DNA of 24,067 nucleotides from the IMG/VR virus record IMGVR_UViG_3300049043_000298, positions 1 to 24,067 of that record. One strand, given 5' to 3'. Origin of the DNA: a virus. The notes below the pieces were generated by a model. The model searched no databases and was not told where the DNA came from. It worked only from the letters and a program-made list of their open reading frames with translations. Shown here one piece after another: positions 1 to 5,252 of the stretch (the first letter of the stretch is position 1; every line of letters begins with the position of its first letter). Both the position numbers and the translations under genes were made by a program.

Positions 1-724
1 TGTCGTTGGTCATGCCGACGAGTTGATCAGCAAACACTTGCTCGCAGTATTGCTTGAACTGTGTGGCCGTGCAGGGCTTGGAGGCCATTGCCTTCAGTTC
101 TTCCATGCCGCCAGTGAACTGTTGGCGCTGCATGTCAATGAGCTGCGGAAGGCGGCTGATGAGCGTGTTGGCGTTGGTGGTGTGGCGGATGGCGAATTTC
201 TTGGCCTTGTTACCAGCAGCAGCACGACCCAGGGCAGCCGAGAGCGTGTTCTGGCACACCACGCGGATGGGGCTAAACATAATTTGGAAAGAAACGGTGC
301 CGTCGTGGCTGGTGCAGCCCACAAGGTATTGGTTAATTTCATCGCCCTTTACCACTTCGCCTTCAGCTCCGTTCACTTTGGCAGTGAATGCCACGCGACG
401 GCCTTCTGCAAGTACGACAACGGCATCCATCGTTGCATCTTCGTGCATTGCTTCAGCAATGCGAATGAGCTGTTCGTTTTGAACAATGCTGTAGCTGTCC
501 TTTTGAATGGAGAGGACAGTGCCAGTGTCCATGCGGGTGATGGCTTTGTGGCCAGGGATTTCCAGCATGTCGCTGGTATAGATGGGCTTGGGCTGCACTT
601 CCCAATCGGCCTCGGCCATGCGGAAGGCTTCGCGGGCAGGCAGGGAGAAATCGACGACGGTGCCGAGGCGATGCCAGGCAGCTTGACCGTTGAAGAAAGC
701 GCCGGAGGTGAATTGGTGGCTCAT
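1..724 (-). CDS. DUF932 (phage/plasmid-like TIGR03299) protein, 3' end outside window
   Basis: A minus-strand frame opens at an ATG at 724 and stays open for 241 codons to the window edge, so the C-terminus is missing. The N-terminus has the family look, with AAWHRLGTVVD, then PAREAFRMAEADWEV and a later GCTSHDGTVSFQIMFSPIRV followed by VCQNTLSAAL, which is the order seen in DUF932 proteins of phages and plasmids. The biochemical role of that family is not established; members often sit among early or replication genes. The long plus-strand frame over the same bases has no family resemblance and is its shadow. No clear Shine-Dalgarno site precedes the ATG. Family assignment is confident, function unknown. 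Confidence 0.88.
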   Translation of the reverse strand, partial: MSHQFTSGAFFNGQAAWHRLGTVVDFSLPAREAFRMAEADWEVQPKPIYTSDMLEIPGHKAITRMDTGTVLSIQKDSYSIVQNEQLIRIAEAMHEDATMDAVVVLAEGRRVAFTAKVNGAEGEVVKGDEINQYLVGCTSHDGTVSFQIMFSPIRVVCQNTLSAALGRAAAGNKAKKFAIRHTTNANTLISRLPQLIDMQRQQFTGGMEELKAMASKPCTATQFKQYCEQVFADQLVGMTND

Positions 725-801
725 GGTTTTGAAGAAAGAGGAAAGGAGCGACGGAGGTGCCGCTTGAAATGAAAGTTAGTTGGTGGAGCAGAGAAGAGTC
801 A

Positions 802-822
802 AGCCCTGGAACGATCAGGGCT
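802..822 (-). other. Hairpin between DUF932 and SH3-barrel genes
   Basis: A perfect 7-bp stem (AGCCCTG at 802-808 with CAGGGCT at 816-822) lies just past the stop of the upstream minus-strand gene. It has no U-run on the minus strand, so it would be a weak terminator or an mRNA stability element. Confidence 0.4.
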
Positions 823-831
823 GCTTATGGT

Positions 832-1110
832 TCAGAAGCAAATGGTTTTGCCGTTGGCTGAGATCTTGGTGACGCGCTCGCAATGGAAGCTGCGCCAGGC
901 CCCTTCGCCAGAGCGACGAGCAATGGAGAAGTCGCGGCAGCGGATGATCGAGGGGTTGGTGGTGGGCTTGCCAGTGCCTTTGATCTCGCGGGAGTCGCGG
1001 GGGTTGAAGCGGAGGGTGCGGAGAGTGCCGTCTTCCTTGACAAATTCCACGCCGACGATGGAGGGGCCAGCGTTGAAGATGAACTGACGGATGAAGGAGG
1101 TTTTGTCCAT
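832..1110 (-). CDS. SH3 beta-barrel fold (DUF2693-like) small protein
   Basis: A 92-residue protein when started at the ATG at 1110 (MDKTSFIRQFIF); upstream residues in the open frame read through a terminator and are unlikely to be translated. The core VGVEFVKEDGTLRTLRFNPR resembles the short phage proteins annotated as SH3 beta-barrel fold-containing (DUF2693), whose members carry a V-x-F-x-K-x-DG-x-LR strand pair. The role of that family is unknown. It lies directly upstream of the DUF932 gene on the same strand, with a terminator immediately before it, so it probably starts its own transcript. The C-terminus is basic and Arg/Ser-rich, compatible with nucleic-acid binding, but that is inference. 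Confidence 0.65.
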   Translation of the reverse strand: MDKTSFIRQFIFNAGPSIVGVEFVKEDGTLRTLRFNPRDSREIKGTGKPTTNPSIIRCRDFSIARRSGEGAWRSFHCERVTKISANGKTICF

Positions 1111-1152
1111 GGGAAAATGCAGAGGCGCCTCGCGGCTTGAGCTAATAGTACG

Positions 1153-1174
1153 AAAAAAGGGGCCTGGAGGCCCC
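1153..1174 (-). terminator. Intrinsic terminator, minus strand
   Basis: GGGGCCT (1159-1165) pairs with AGGCCCC (1168-1174), and on the minus strand the stem is followed by six U residues (A-run 1153-1158 on the plus strand). It ends transcripts from the minus-strand genes at 1234-1725. Confidence 0.85.
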
Positions 1175-1233
1175 TGCTGTAACATTTTGAAACAATTGGC
1201 TGGGGACTTACGAGAATGCGCTTGATGCAGGGC

Positions 1234-1425
1234 CTAATGGAAGCAAGCTCTCCTGGAACCCCCTGCACTGCTCGACGGCACCTTTGTTTGCAGAATAGAG
1301 GCTAGATTATCAACCAACAGAGCACACATTCTGTTAATTGTTTTCTCCCACCACATAGCCCGAGTAGTGGCCAGCATATTCAAGGAGCGCATAGTGGAAG
1401 TGGAAAGGCTTCCTCTCTGCCCCAT
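1234..1425 (-). CDS. Small hypothetical protein, doubtful
   Basis: A 63-codon frame starts with ATG at 1425, three bases after the stop of the preceding minus-strand gene, and ends before the terminator at 1153-1174. Position and spacing suit a real gene in this compact genome. The translation is Met-, Ser- and Thr-rich with no recognisable motif, and an internal Met at about residue 12 could be the true start. I do not recognise it; it may be non-coding trailer. Confidence 0.3.
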   Translation of the reverse strand: MGQRGSLSTSTMRSLNMLATTRAMWWEKTINRMCALLVDNLASILQTKVPSSSAGGSRRACFH

Positions 1426-1428
1426 TGA

Positions 1429-1725
1429 TTAAAGAACTTTCCAGATGGAATCGTTCATTGCATCAGCCAAAGTGTAGATGAAATCTTTGGTGTGCTTGTG
1501 CTTTTTGCCATTTATAGCCCTGGCGAATTCCTTGGCGGAAAGCTGTTCAGGCGCTGTCTTGGCATGCTCCAGGAGGAGAGTGCGAGCAACAGCACGATCA
1601 GCAGTGTTGTATGAAGTCCATTTGAAGCCAATGGCATCGGAGACCATGCGGCTAACGGCGGTTTGAGTGTTGGTGAGGGAGGCTGCGGAGGCTGCGGAGG
1701 CTGCGGAGGGGGTTTGGGAAGGCAT
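1429..1725 (-). CDS. Hypothetical protein with Ala-Ala-Ser repeat at the N-terminus
   Basis: A 98-residue protein starting at ATG 1725. The first 16 residues include a low-complexity SAASAASAAS tract encoded by a 9-bp tandem repeat; the rest looks like a folded domain (SRMVSDAIGFKWTSYNTADR, then LLEHAKTAPEQLSAKEFARA and a C-terminal helix). The repeat makes a flexible linker, so the folded part may be an adaptor or DNA-associated domain, but I recognise no family. It lies between minus-strand terminators at 1762-1786 and 1153-1174, so it probably forms its own short unit with the doubtful gene after it. Confidence 0.6.
   Translation of the reverse strand: MPSQTPSAASAASAASLTNTQTAVSRMVSDAIGFKWTSYNTADRAVARTLLLEHAKTAPEQLSAKEFARAINGKKHKHTKDFIYTLADAMNDSIWKVL
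1681..1707 (-). repeat. 9-bp tandem repeat, three copies
   Basis: The unit ggctgcgga occurs three times in a row and continues partly on both sides. It encodes the Ala-Ala-Ser tract of the minus-strand gene at 1429-1725. Being a multiple of three, copy-number change would alter linker length without shifting the frame. Confidence 0.9.
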
Positions 1726-1761
1726 GAGGCTGTCGCCAGCAGAACAACGGCAGTATGAAGA

Positions 1762-1786
1762 TGGGAAAGCCCCCTGTCAAGGGGGC
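1762..1786 (-). terminator. Intrinsic terminator-like hairpin, minus strand
   Basis: GCCCCC (1769-1774) pairs with GGGGGC (1781-1786); on the minus strand the stem is followed by UUUCCC, a short U-run. It lies just after the stop of the small exported protein gene at 1803, so it probably ends the RlpA-containing transcript. Confidence 0.65.
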
Positions 1787-1802
1787 AATAATGAAGCGAT
1801 GG

Positions 1803-1979
1803 TTAAGGCTTGATGGGCACGGGGAAGCCGTTGGCGATGCGGCAGTAGCGTTCAGGATGAAGCTTCACGCACCTAGCCAGACCTTCGTGATCAGCAGCCG
1901 GGTCTGGGGCCTTCATGATTGCCATGGCGGCAGCAGAGAAGACCATGGTGACAAAGAAAAAGGAAGCAAAGTCTTTCAT
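1803..1979 (-). CDS. Small exported or membrane-anchored protein
   Basis: A 58-residue product from ATG 1979. The N-terminus (MKDFASFFFVTMVFSAAAMA) has a lysine followed by a hydrophobic stretch and small residues, which fits a signal peptide or single membrane anchor. The remainder is short and contains two cysteines (ARCVKLHPERYCRIANG) that could form a disulphide after export. It starts five bases past the stop of the RlpA-like gene and is probably co-transcribed with it, which suggests an envelope-related job. A longer frame starting upstream overlaps rlpA in another frame and is less likely. No family recognised. Confidence 0.55.
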   Translation of the reverse strand: MKDFASFFFVTMVFSAAAMAIMKAPDPAADHEGLARCVKLHPERYCRIANGFPVPIKP

Positions 1980-1983
1980 GGTT

Positions 1984-2334
1984 TTAAAGGCGAGAGAGAC
2001 AAATGCGAGCCGTGCCTTGCCCAGGGGAAGCAATGCGAGAGAAGCTTCCGTAGGAAAGATCAAGGATGCGCCCGCCAGCGTATGGGCCGCGATCATTGAT
2101 TGTCACGACAACAGTCTTGCCATTGTCACGATTCTTTACTTGCACCTTGGTTCCAAATGGAAGCCATGGATGAGCAGCAGTGAGAGCGTAGGCGTTGAAG
2201 CGAGCGCCGCTGGCGGTGGTTTGGCCGTGATAGATATCACCCACGCCATAGTGCGAAGCTTGTCCGCACGACAAAGCAGCCGCTTGAGCAGGGGAGCTGC
2301 CCAGCAGCAGGAGAGGAATTAAGAAACGTAGCAT
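1984..2334 (-). CDS. RlpA-like double-psi beta-barrel wall protein
   Basis: A 116-residue protein from ATG 2334. Residues 1-20 (MLRFLIPLLLLGSSPAQAAA) are a clear Sec signal peptide. The rest is the RlpA-like double-psi barrel: ASHYG near the start of the mature part, TTASGARFNAYALTAAHPWL, then PFGTKVQVKNRDNGKTVVV and INDRGPYAGGRILDLS, with the Asp of the DLS motif matching the family's catalytic acid. RlpA proteins bind or cleave denuded peptidoglycan glycans. In a phage it could assist lysis or wall crossing. The usual C-terminal SPOR domain is absent. The gene has no Shine-Dalgarno site of its own and follows a leader ORF whose stop is three bases upstream, suggesting coupled translation. 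Confidence 0.85.
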   Translation of the reverse strand: MLRFLIPLLLLGSSPAQAAALSCGQASHYGVGDIYHGQTTASGARFNAYALTAAHPWLPFGTKVQVKNRDNGKTVVVTINDRGPYAGGRILDLSYGSFSRIASPGQGTARICLSRL

Positions 2335-2337
2335 CAA

Positions 2338-2391
2338 TCAGGGAGAGATAGCTAGCGAGGGCCGCAGGCATCGCTGCAAGCGGTTCTGCAT
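2338..2391 (-). CDS. Putative 17-residue leader peptide upstream of the RlpA-like gene
   Basis: ATG at 2391 is preceded by a good Shine-Dalgarno sequence (TAGGAG, about 5 nt before the start) and encodes MQNRLQRCLRPSLAISP, ending in TGA at 2340-2338. The next codons in the same frame are TTG and the ATG of the RlpA-like gene. The strong ribosome site on the leader and none on the gene suggest reinitiation or coupling. It could instead be that a stop was created by a base error and the two are one protein, though the RlpA signal peptide then would not be N-terminal. Confidence 0.4.
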   Translation of the reverse strand: MQNRLQRCLRPSLAISP

Positions 2392-2484
2392 ATTGTCTCC
2401 TATTTTTCCAGGGCGATGCAAGTATTGTTAGGTTTTCTTAAGAAATGGAAGGGGCCGTTGGCGAGCCAGAGGCGTGTCGAGTGC

Positions 2485-2490
2485 TACGAT
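2485..2490 (+). promoter_or_regulatory. Possible extended -10 box for a plus-strand transcript
   Basis: TGCTACGAT (2482-2490) reads as an extended -10 (TGnTACGAT). No convincing -35 lies 17 bp upstream, which extended -10 promoters can tolerate. Transcription would start near 2497 and run into the terminator at 2688-2713. Confidence 0.3.
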
Positions 2491-2496
2491 ATCTCA

Positions 2497-2713
2497 GTGG
2501 TTGGTCCTAGAGGCTTAATTGCTTCTCCTGTTCCGCAAGGGGCGGGCCGTAAGGGTGGACGGGTCTGACAATGTGAGCTGATTTCCAGGCGTGCGTCTGA
2601 AGTTCAGCTAGGGGCATACATGGTCCCCGCGAGGCACGTTGTCCCACCGTTAGGTGGAAAGGGCCCATCGGAAGCCACAAAGGGAGGGGAGGGCGAATGC
2701 CCTCCTTTCTTTT
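2497..2713 (+). ncRNA. Candidate structured non-coding RNA ending in an intrinsic terminator
   Basis: No convincing protein is encoded here on either strand. The plus strand shows successive stems: AGCTGA (2576-2581) with TCAGCT (2604-2609), enclosing CAGGC (2586-2590) with GTCTG (2595-2599); GGGG (2611-2614) with CCCC (2625-2628); CCACC (2644-2648) with GGTGG (2653-2657) around a GTTA loop; and GGAGGGC (2688-2694) with GCCCTCC (2699-2705) followed by TTTCTTTT. The last is a typical terminator. Together they suggest a roughly 215-nt RNA or leader. I compared it mentally with tmRNA, RNase P, 6S, cobalamin, hammerhead and HDV-type patterns and found no match. The 5' end is uncertain. Confidence 0.4.
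2688..2713 (+). terminator. Intrinsic terminator, plus strand
   Basis: Seven-base-pair GC-rich stem GGAGGGC/GCCCTCC with a GAAT loop, followed by TTTCTTTT. It has no upstream plus-strand gene to end, which is the main support for a non-coding transcript here. Confidence 0.8.
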
Positions 2714-2718
2714 GCCTG

Positions 2719-2799
2719 CCGCTGTTGCACAGCGGGGAGCTTGTGCAACAAGCTCCGTTACGAGGCTGGCTAGACTCGGCCTATACGATGCTGGCCGAG
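2719..2799. other. Tandem and mutually exclusive hairpins
   Basis: Three perfect inverted repeats follow each other: CCGCTG (2719-2724) with CAGCGG (2730-2735); GGAGCTTGT (2736-2744) with ACAAGCTCC (2748-2756); CTCGGCC (2775-2781) with GGCCGAG (2793-2799). A further perfect pair, TTGCACA (2725-2731) with TGTGCAA (2742-2748), overlaps the first two, so alternative folds are possible, as in an attenuator or switch. The last stem ends three bases before the ATG of the small gene at 2802. Confidence 0.6.
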
Positions 2800-2801
2800 C
2801 C

Positions 2802-2948
2802 ATGAAGCTGTCGCCCGAACAGGAGCGCGAACGTTTAGCAAGGTGGTTGAGGAACTCCGAGACATACGATGACTGGGAATACGGGACTGAGCCGATCCCC
2901 GGCGATCACGAATGGGCAAAAGAAAAGGCCCCTGAAGGGGCCAATTAG
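2802..2948 (+). CDS. Small hypothetical protein
   Basis: A 48-residue product from ATG 2802 (MKLSPEQERERLARWLRNSE, then YDDWEYGTEPIPGDHEW). It is charged, with an N-terminal helix and a Trp/Tyr-rich acidic middle. The frame is open further upstream but runs through hairpins, so this Met is the sensible start. There is no Shine-Dalgarno site, and the start is next to a 7-bp hairpin that could hide it. Its last codons (EKAPEGAN) are encoded by a hairpin that acts as a terminator on the other strand. No family recognised; the composition looks like a real protein. Confidence 0.45.
   Translation: MKLSPEQERERLARWLRNSETYDDWEYGTEPIPGDHEWAKEKAPEGAN
2918..2942 (-). terminator. Intrinsic terminator, minus strand
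   Basis: GGCCCC (2927-2932) pairs with GGGGCC (2937-2942) and on the minus strand is followed by TTTTCTTTT. It ends the minus-strand gene at 2959-3117 and overlaps the 3' end of the plus-strand gene at 2802. Confidence 0.85.
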
Positions 2949-2958
2949 TAAAAGCAGG

Positions 2959-3117
2959 TTAACTATCTTCGTCTAGCTCAATCCAACTAGGCCAAACTAA
3001 ATCAAACATTTCTGGACATTCAACAAAATCCTGCTGGATTTTTTCTTTACATTGTTCGATGCGCTCCCGCCGCTCAGGACTAAAGTTTTTGGTGAGTTCG
3101 GAAAAAGGACGTACCAT
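2959..3117 (-). CDS. Small hypothetical protein
   Basis: A 52-residue product from ATG 3117 (MVRPFSELTKNFSPERRERI, then EQCKEKIQQDFVECPEMFDL). An in-frame TTG at 3156 would add 13 residues. It is predicted mostly helical with an acidic C-terminus and shares an EQCKE helix with the product of 3412-3606, so the two may be distant duplicates. A TATAAT box lies 54 bases upstream and a terminator follows, so it probably forms a single-gene transcript. Function unknown. Confidence 0.5.
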   Translation of the reverse strand: MVRPFSELTKNFSPERRERIEQCKEKIQQDFVECPEMFDLVWPSWIELDEDS

Positions 3118-3170
3118 CGCTGCAAAGATTTCGGCAGGAGCGACTACGCTAGCCAAATAACTTAATAAAG

Positions 3171-3176
3171 ATTATA
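3171..3176 (-). promoter_or_regulatory. -10 box TATAAT, minus strand
   Basis: A perfect TATAAT on the minus strand, 54 bases upstream of the ATG at 3117. The region 17 bases upstream has no strong -35, so it may depend on an activator or a phage factor. Confidence 0.45.
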
Positions 3177-3248
3177 TTACGAGGCCAAAGCTAGTCATAC
3201 CAATGGATTTGACCGTTTTTAGCGCCTCCACAAAATGGTCTGGCAAAG

Positions 3249-3347
3249 TTAACTACGGGCAAGGTGAGCAACTACGGCGATGGTGCCAGTGATGATGGCA
3301 AACCAAATGGCAGCATCGTAAGGAGGGCCAGAGCGTTTCATTGGCAT
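3249..3347 (-). CDS. Small single-pass membrane protein
   Basis: A 32-residue product from ATG 3347 (or 29 residues from the second ATG two codons later). After MPMKRSGPPY comes the membrane segment DAAIWFAIITGTIAVVAHLA and a short basic end, so the chain is little more than one transmembrane helix. Such peptides in phages can be holin-like or superinfection factors, but nothing specific points to either. Its start codon lies inside a perfect inverted repeat (3347-3374). Confidence 0.4.
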   Translation of the reverse strand: MPMKRSGPPYDAAIWFAIITGTIAVVAHLARS

Positions 3348-3374
3348 TCTCAATAAGGAGCAGTTTATTGAGAA
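3347..3374. promoter_or_regulatory. Perfect 10-bp inverted repeat over a start codon
   Basis: TTCTCAATAA (3347-3356) and TTATTGAGAA (3365-3374) are exact inverted arms around an 8-base spacer. The AT-rich symmetric form resembles an operator for a dimeric regulator more than a terminator, since no U-run follows on the minus strand. As RNA it would enclose the start region of the minus-strand gene at 3249-3347. Confidence 0.5.
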
Positions 3375-3411
3375 TTATTGCCTTTCTTTAGTTCGGCTTG
3401 CATAGTGTGGG

Positions 3412-3606
3412 CTACACTGCATCAGTGAGGACCAACACTGCCTTTCTCAAATCTTTAACGGCGAACTGCGTGTCGGCTTCTAATTTATCAAGTCTGTCGC
3501 GAAGCTCAAGAAGACACTCGGCAGTGGACCATGGAATGAACTGTTCTTCTTTGCATTGTTCCACTTTTTCCCATCGTTCAAGATAAGAATATTGCTCGCT
3601 AGTCAT
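3412..3606 (-). CDS. Small coiled-coil hypothetical protein
   Basis: A 64-residue product from ATG 3606, chosen over the TTG one codon earlier. It reads MTSEQYSYLERWEKVEQCKE, then ECLLELRDRLDKLEADTQFA and a C-terminal valine-rich helix; the LRDRLDKLEAD stretch has coiled-coil spacing. Its ATG shares one base with the TGA of the preceding gene (TGATG), a typical translational coupling. Function unknown; the N-terminal helix resembles that of the 2959-3117 product. Confidence 0.6.
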   Translation of the reverse strand: MTSEQYSYLERWEKVEQCKEEQFIPWSTAECLLELRDRLDKLEADTQFAVKDLRKAVLVLTDAV

Positions 3607-3919
3607 CAAGCTGCTCCAGTGCGCGGCGGAGTGATATCTTCATCCTCAGTGCTCCATGAATCTTGGGACAAGATTGCCAGTGCCTGCTTTTTCAAACTTA
3701 GCGGGCGACGAGCGGCGCGAATTTTATTGGCAAGCGAGTTTGCTGCCCAAAAAGCTTACCTCAGTTAGGCACGCCTCCAGCTCCTGGTCTGCGCCCCATT
3801 GGGCAACTTCTAAAGAGCACTCCAGGTATATCAGAGCCCATGGTTTCAATTCGGGCTTGCCAAGCGTCCATCTGCCATTGCGGTGGGGCGATGGGATGGT
3901 TAGATGCTGACGGCTGCAC
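3606..3919 (-). CDS. Hypothetical phage protein, frame broken by two indels
   Basis: Three frames join into one protein of about 104 residues. The first part starts at GTG 3919 (MQPSASNHPIAPPQWQMDAW, QARIE), continues in a second frame (PWALIYLECSLEVAQWGADQ, ELEACLTEV) and finishes in a third (SFWAANSLANKIRAARR, then a Pro/Glu-rich tail). One extra base at 3844-3846 and one in the A5 run at 3749-3753 (plus strand) explain the breaks. The stop overlaps the next ATG as TGATG, and the start overlaps the previous gene's stop, which supports the reconstruction. I recall similar WQxxVWQARL/EVAxWAADQELEAC proteins in cyanophages, function unknown. Confidence 0.55.
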
Positions 3920-4061
3920 GATAAAGCTCCAGATAGTAAGAATCTTGACGAGCCTTCCACATGGCCAGTCGGTTTTCAAGCTGTTGCAAAGTCAATGGAC
4001 GAAGCTTACGCTCTTCATAGTCCCAATCAAGCATGGGATCATTGTCGTACTGTTTATTCAT
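3900..4061 (-). CDS. Small hypothetical protein
   Basis: A 53-residue product from ATG 4061 (MNKQYDNDPMLDWDYEERKL, then LTLQQLENRLAMWKARQDSY). It is helical and charged with no membrane segment. The start overlaps the stop of the gene before it by eight bases and its end overlaps the GTG of the gene after it by twenty, so it sits inside a coupled minus-strand operon. An ATG farther upstream would add residues encoded entirely within the previous gene and is not preferred. Function unknown. Confidence 0.6.
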   Translation of the reverse strand: MNKQYDNDPMLDWDYEERKLRPLTLQQLENRLAMWKARQDSYYLELYRAAVSI

Positions 4062-4239
4062 GGTTCGATGCTGCAATAAATTGAGCAAGAAGCTTTTCAT
4101 AAGCTTGCGCTTTCTTTTGTGCATCTTGAAGCTCATCAGTGATGGCAAGGATTAAATCAGGGATAAATTCATCAATTTTTTCACTATCAAGATAGGCATA
4201 CAGCGTGTTGTATACCATATCAATGTTGTCGCTTCTCAT
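4054..4239 (-). CDS. Small hypothetical protein
   Basis: A 61-residue product from ATG 4239 (MRSDNIDMVYNTLYAYLDSE, KIDEFIPDLILAITDELQ and a helical, Ala/Gln-rich end). It overlaps the upstream stop as ATGA and the downstream start by eight bases. It is acidic and probably all-helical. No family recognised. Confidence 0.65.
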   Translation of the reverse strand: MRSDNIDMVYNTLYAYLDSEKIDEFIPDLILAITDELQDAQKKAQAYEKLLAQFIAASNHE

Positions 4240-4571
4240 TGTGCCTCCTTAACAAATTTGGAATAGTTCATCAAATATTCTTGAAGCTCATTACCATCTT
4301 GCGCTTCTTGCACAAAAGCTTCATGCTTTTTATGGATGAGATCTTCAGTGGCCATGAAGAAAGAAAGAATGCTACCAAGCGCAATCTTTTGCATTAAATT
4401 CGGCTCTTCATCAATGGCCTTCTCAAGTGTGGGCACAAATTGCTGAATGTCTGCCAGGGTAATGAAACGATCAGTGGTGGGCAGGCCAAAGACCATAACC
4501 ATTTCACCTTCACCATTGAAAGCACTAATGGCTTCATTGGGAAGGATTCTGTTGAACGATGGGGAAGGCAT
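4236..4571 (-). CDS. Hypothetical protein, 111 residues
   Basis: Starts at ATG 4571 (MPSPSFNRILPNEAISAFNG). A short beta-rich N-terminal part (EGEMVMVFGLPTTDRFITLA) precedes an all-helical section (DIQQFVPTLEKAIDEEPN, KIALGSILSFFMATEDLIHK). The hydrophobic LGSILSFFMA stretch is too short and too flanked by charge for a confident membrane span. The stop overlaps the next ATG as ATGA. It heads a four-gene coupled run (4571 to 3606, and on to 3412). Function unknown. Confidence 0.7.
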   Translation of the reverse strand: MPSPSFNRILPNEAISAFNGEGEMVMVFGLPTTDRFITLADIQQFVPTLEKAIDEEPNLMQKIALGSILSFFMATEDLIHKKHEAFVQEAQDGNELQEYLMNYSKFVKEAQ

Positions 4572-4653
4572 GGTTGATGCAGGATGGTGCAGACTCTCGC
4601 CTGCTTGCCCGTCATCTTACTTTCATTGCCAGCCGCGTCAAGGCTGATGCCTA

Positions 4654-5055
4654 TTAGTGTTTCTTATGGCCACGAAGACCCTTGGCCATAACCTTGCCTC
4701 CCAAGGGCTTGTCCCGCCACTTAACAGCCATGCAATGGCAATGGCCCATAGCCTCAAGTTCAGCGTGTCTGAAAGCCCTGTCCAGCAAGATTTGAAAGGC
4801 TTGGCGACGTGCTTTAGGCAATGGCGCCTCCGGCTCCTCAATATTGCAGCGAGCGAAGTCTGCAATTTCAGAGATGTCATCGAGGTTGTTGGTGCTAAGC
4901 ACAAAATGGCGCCCTTTATGGCGCACTTTGCCCCATGCAGGATGCACTGGCGGATTTTCAGCAGCCAGCGCCAATGCATCTTTCTCCAATTGAGGCGGGA
5001 TGCATATATGCACCATGGGACTTAAGTCTTTAATCAATGAAAGCTGAGTGTCCAT
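4654..5055 (-). CDS. Hypothetical protein, 133 residues
   Basis: Starts at ATG 5055 (MDTQLSLIKDLSPMVHICIP). The middle has a small beta-like core (KVRHKGRHFVLSTNNLDDIS, EIADFARCNIEEPEAPLPKA) and the C-terminus is rich in Lys, Arg and His (MGHCHCMAVKWRDKPLGGKV, then a basic tail GHKKH). The HCHC cluster could bind metal, but that is a guess. The basic end suggests nucleic-acid contact. It is separated from the operon downstream by 82 bases and follows the gene at 5086-5252 closely. No family recognised. Confidence 0.7.
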   Translation of the reverse strand: MDTQLSLIKDLSPMVHICIPPQLEKDALALAAENPPVHPAWGKVRHKGRHFVLSTNNLDDISEIADFARCNIEEPEAPLPKARRQAFQILLDRAFRHAELEAMGHCHCMAVKWRDKPLGGKVMAKGLRGHKKH

Positions 5056-5085
5056 TTGTTTGCTATTTGCAAATAGAGGATAGCT

Positions 5086-5252
5086 TCAATATTCAGGCTC
5101 TGGCAAAGGCATAATTTCTTCCACCATTGCCACTTTCAAATCAGGGACGAATAACGGCCAAAAAATGCTCTGCCTGTTTAGGAGAAATGGCTCCTAAGGC
5201 AATGCGTTGGCCGTCAGCAGGTGACGATAAGGAACGTGCGGCAAACGTTCAT
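5086..5252 (-). CDS. Small hypothetical protein, frame broken by two indels
   Basis: The upstream gene's TGA overlaps an ATG at 5252. Removing one base just after it gives MTFAARSLSSPADGQRIALG, then AISPKQAEHFLAVI in one frame, and removing one base near 5144-5150 continues into VPDLKVAMVEEIMPLPEPEY and a stop at 5086, a protein of about 54 residues. The acidic end resembles that of many small phage proteins. The reconstruction rests on sensible composition rather than a known family, so it is less certain than the other repaired frames. Confidence 0.35.

Noticed and set aside
23-772. A 249-codon plus-strand open frame
   Set aside because: It is the antisense of the DUF932 gene; its translation is His/Gly/Ala-rich with no family features, while the minus-strand frame matches a family over its whole length.
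2576-2672. Resemblance of CATGGTCCC...GGGCCC to an HDV-type ribozyme
   Set aside because: Only a short motif matches; the nested P1/P2 pairings and the catalytic cytidine segment could not be laid out.
2507-2803. A 98-codon minus-strand frame across the hairpin region
   Set aside because: Its content is Pro/Arg/Leu-rich and dictated by the palindromes; no domain or start signal supports it.
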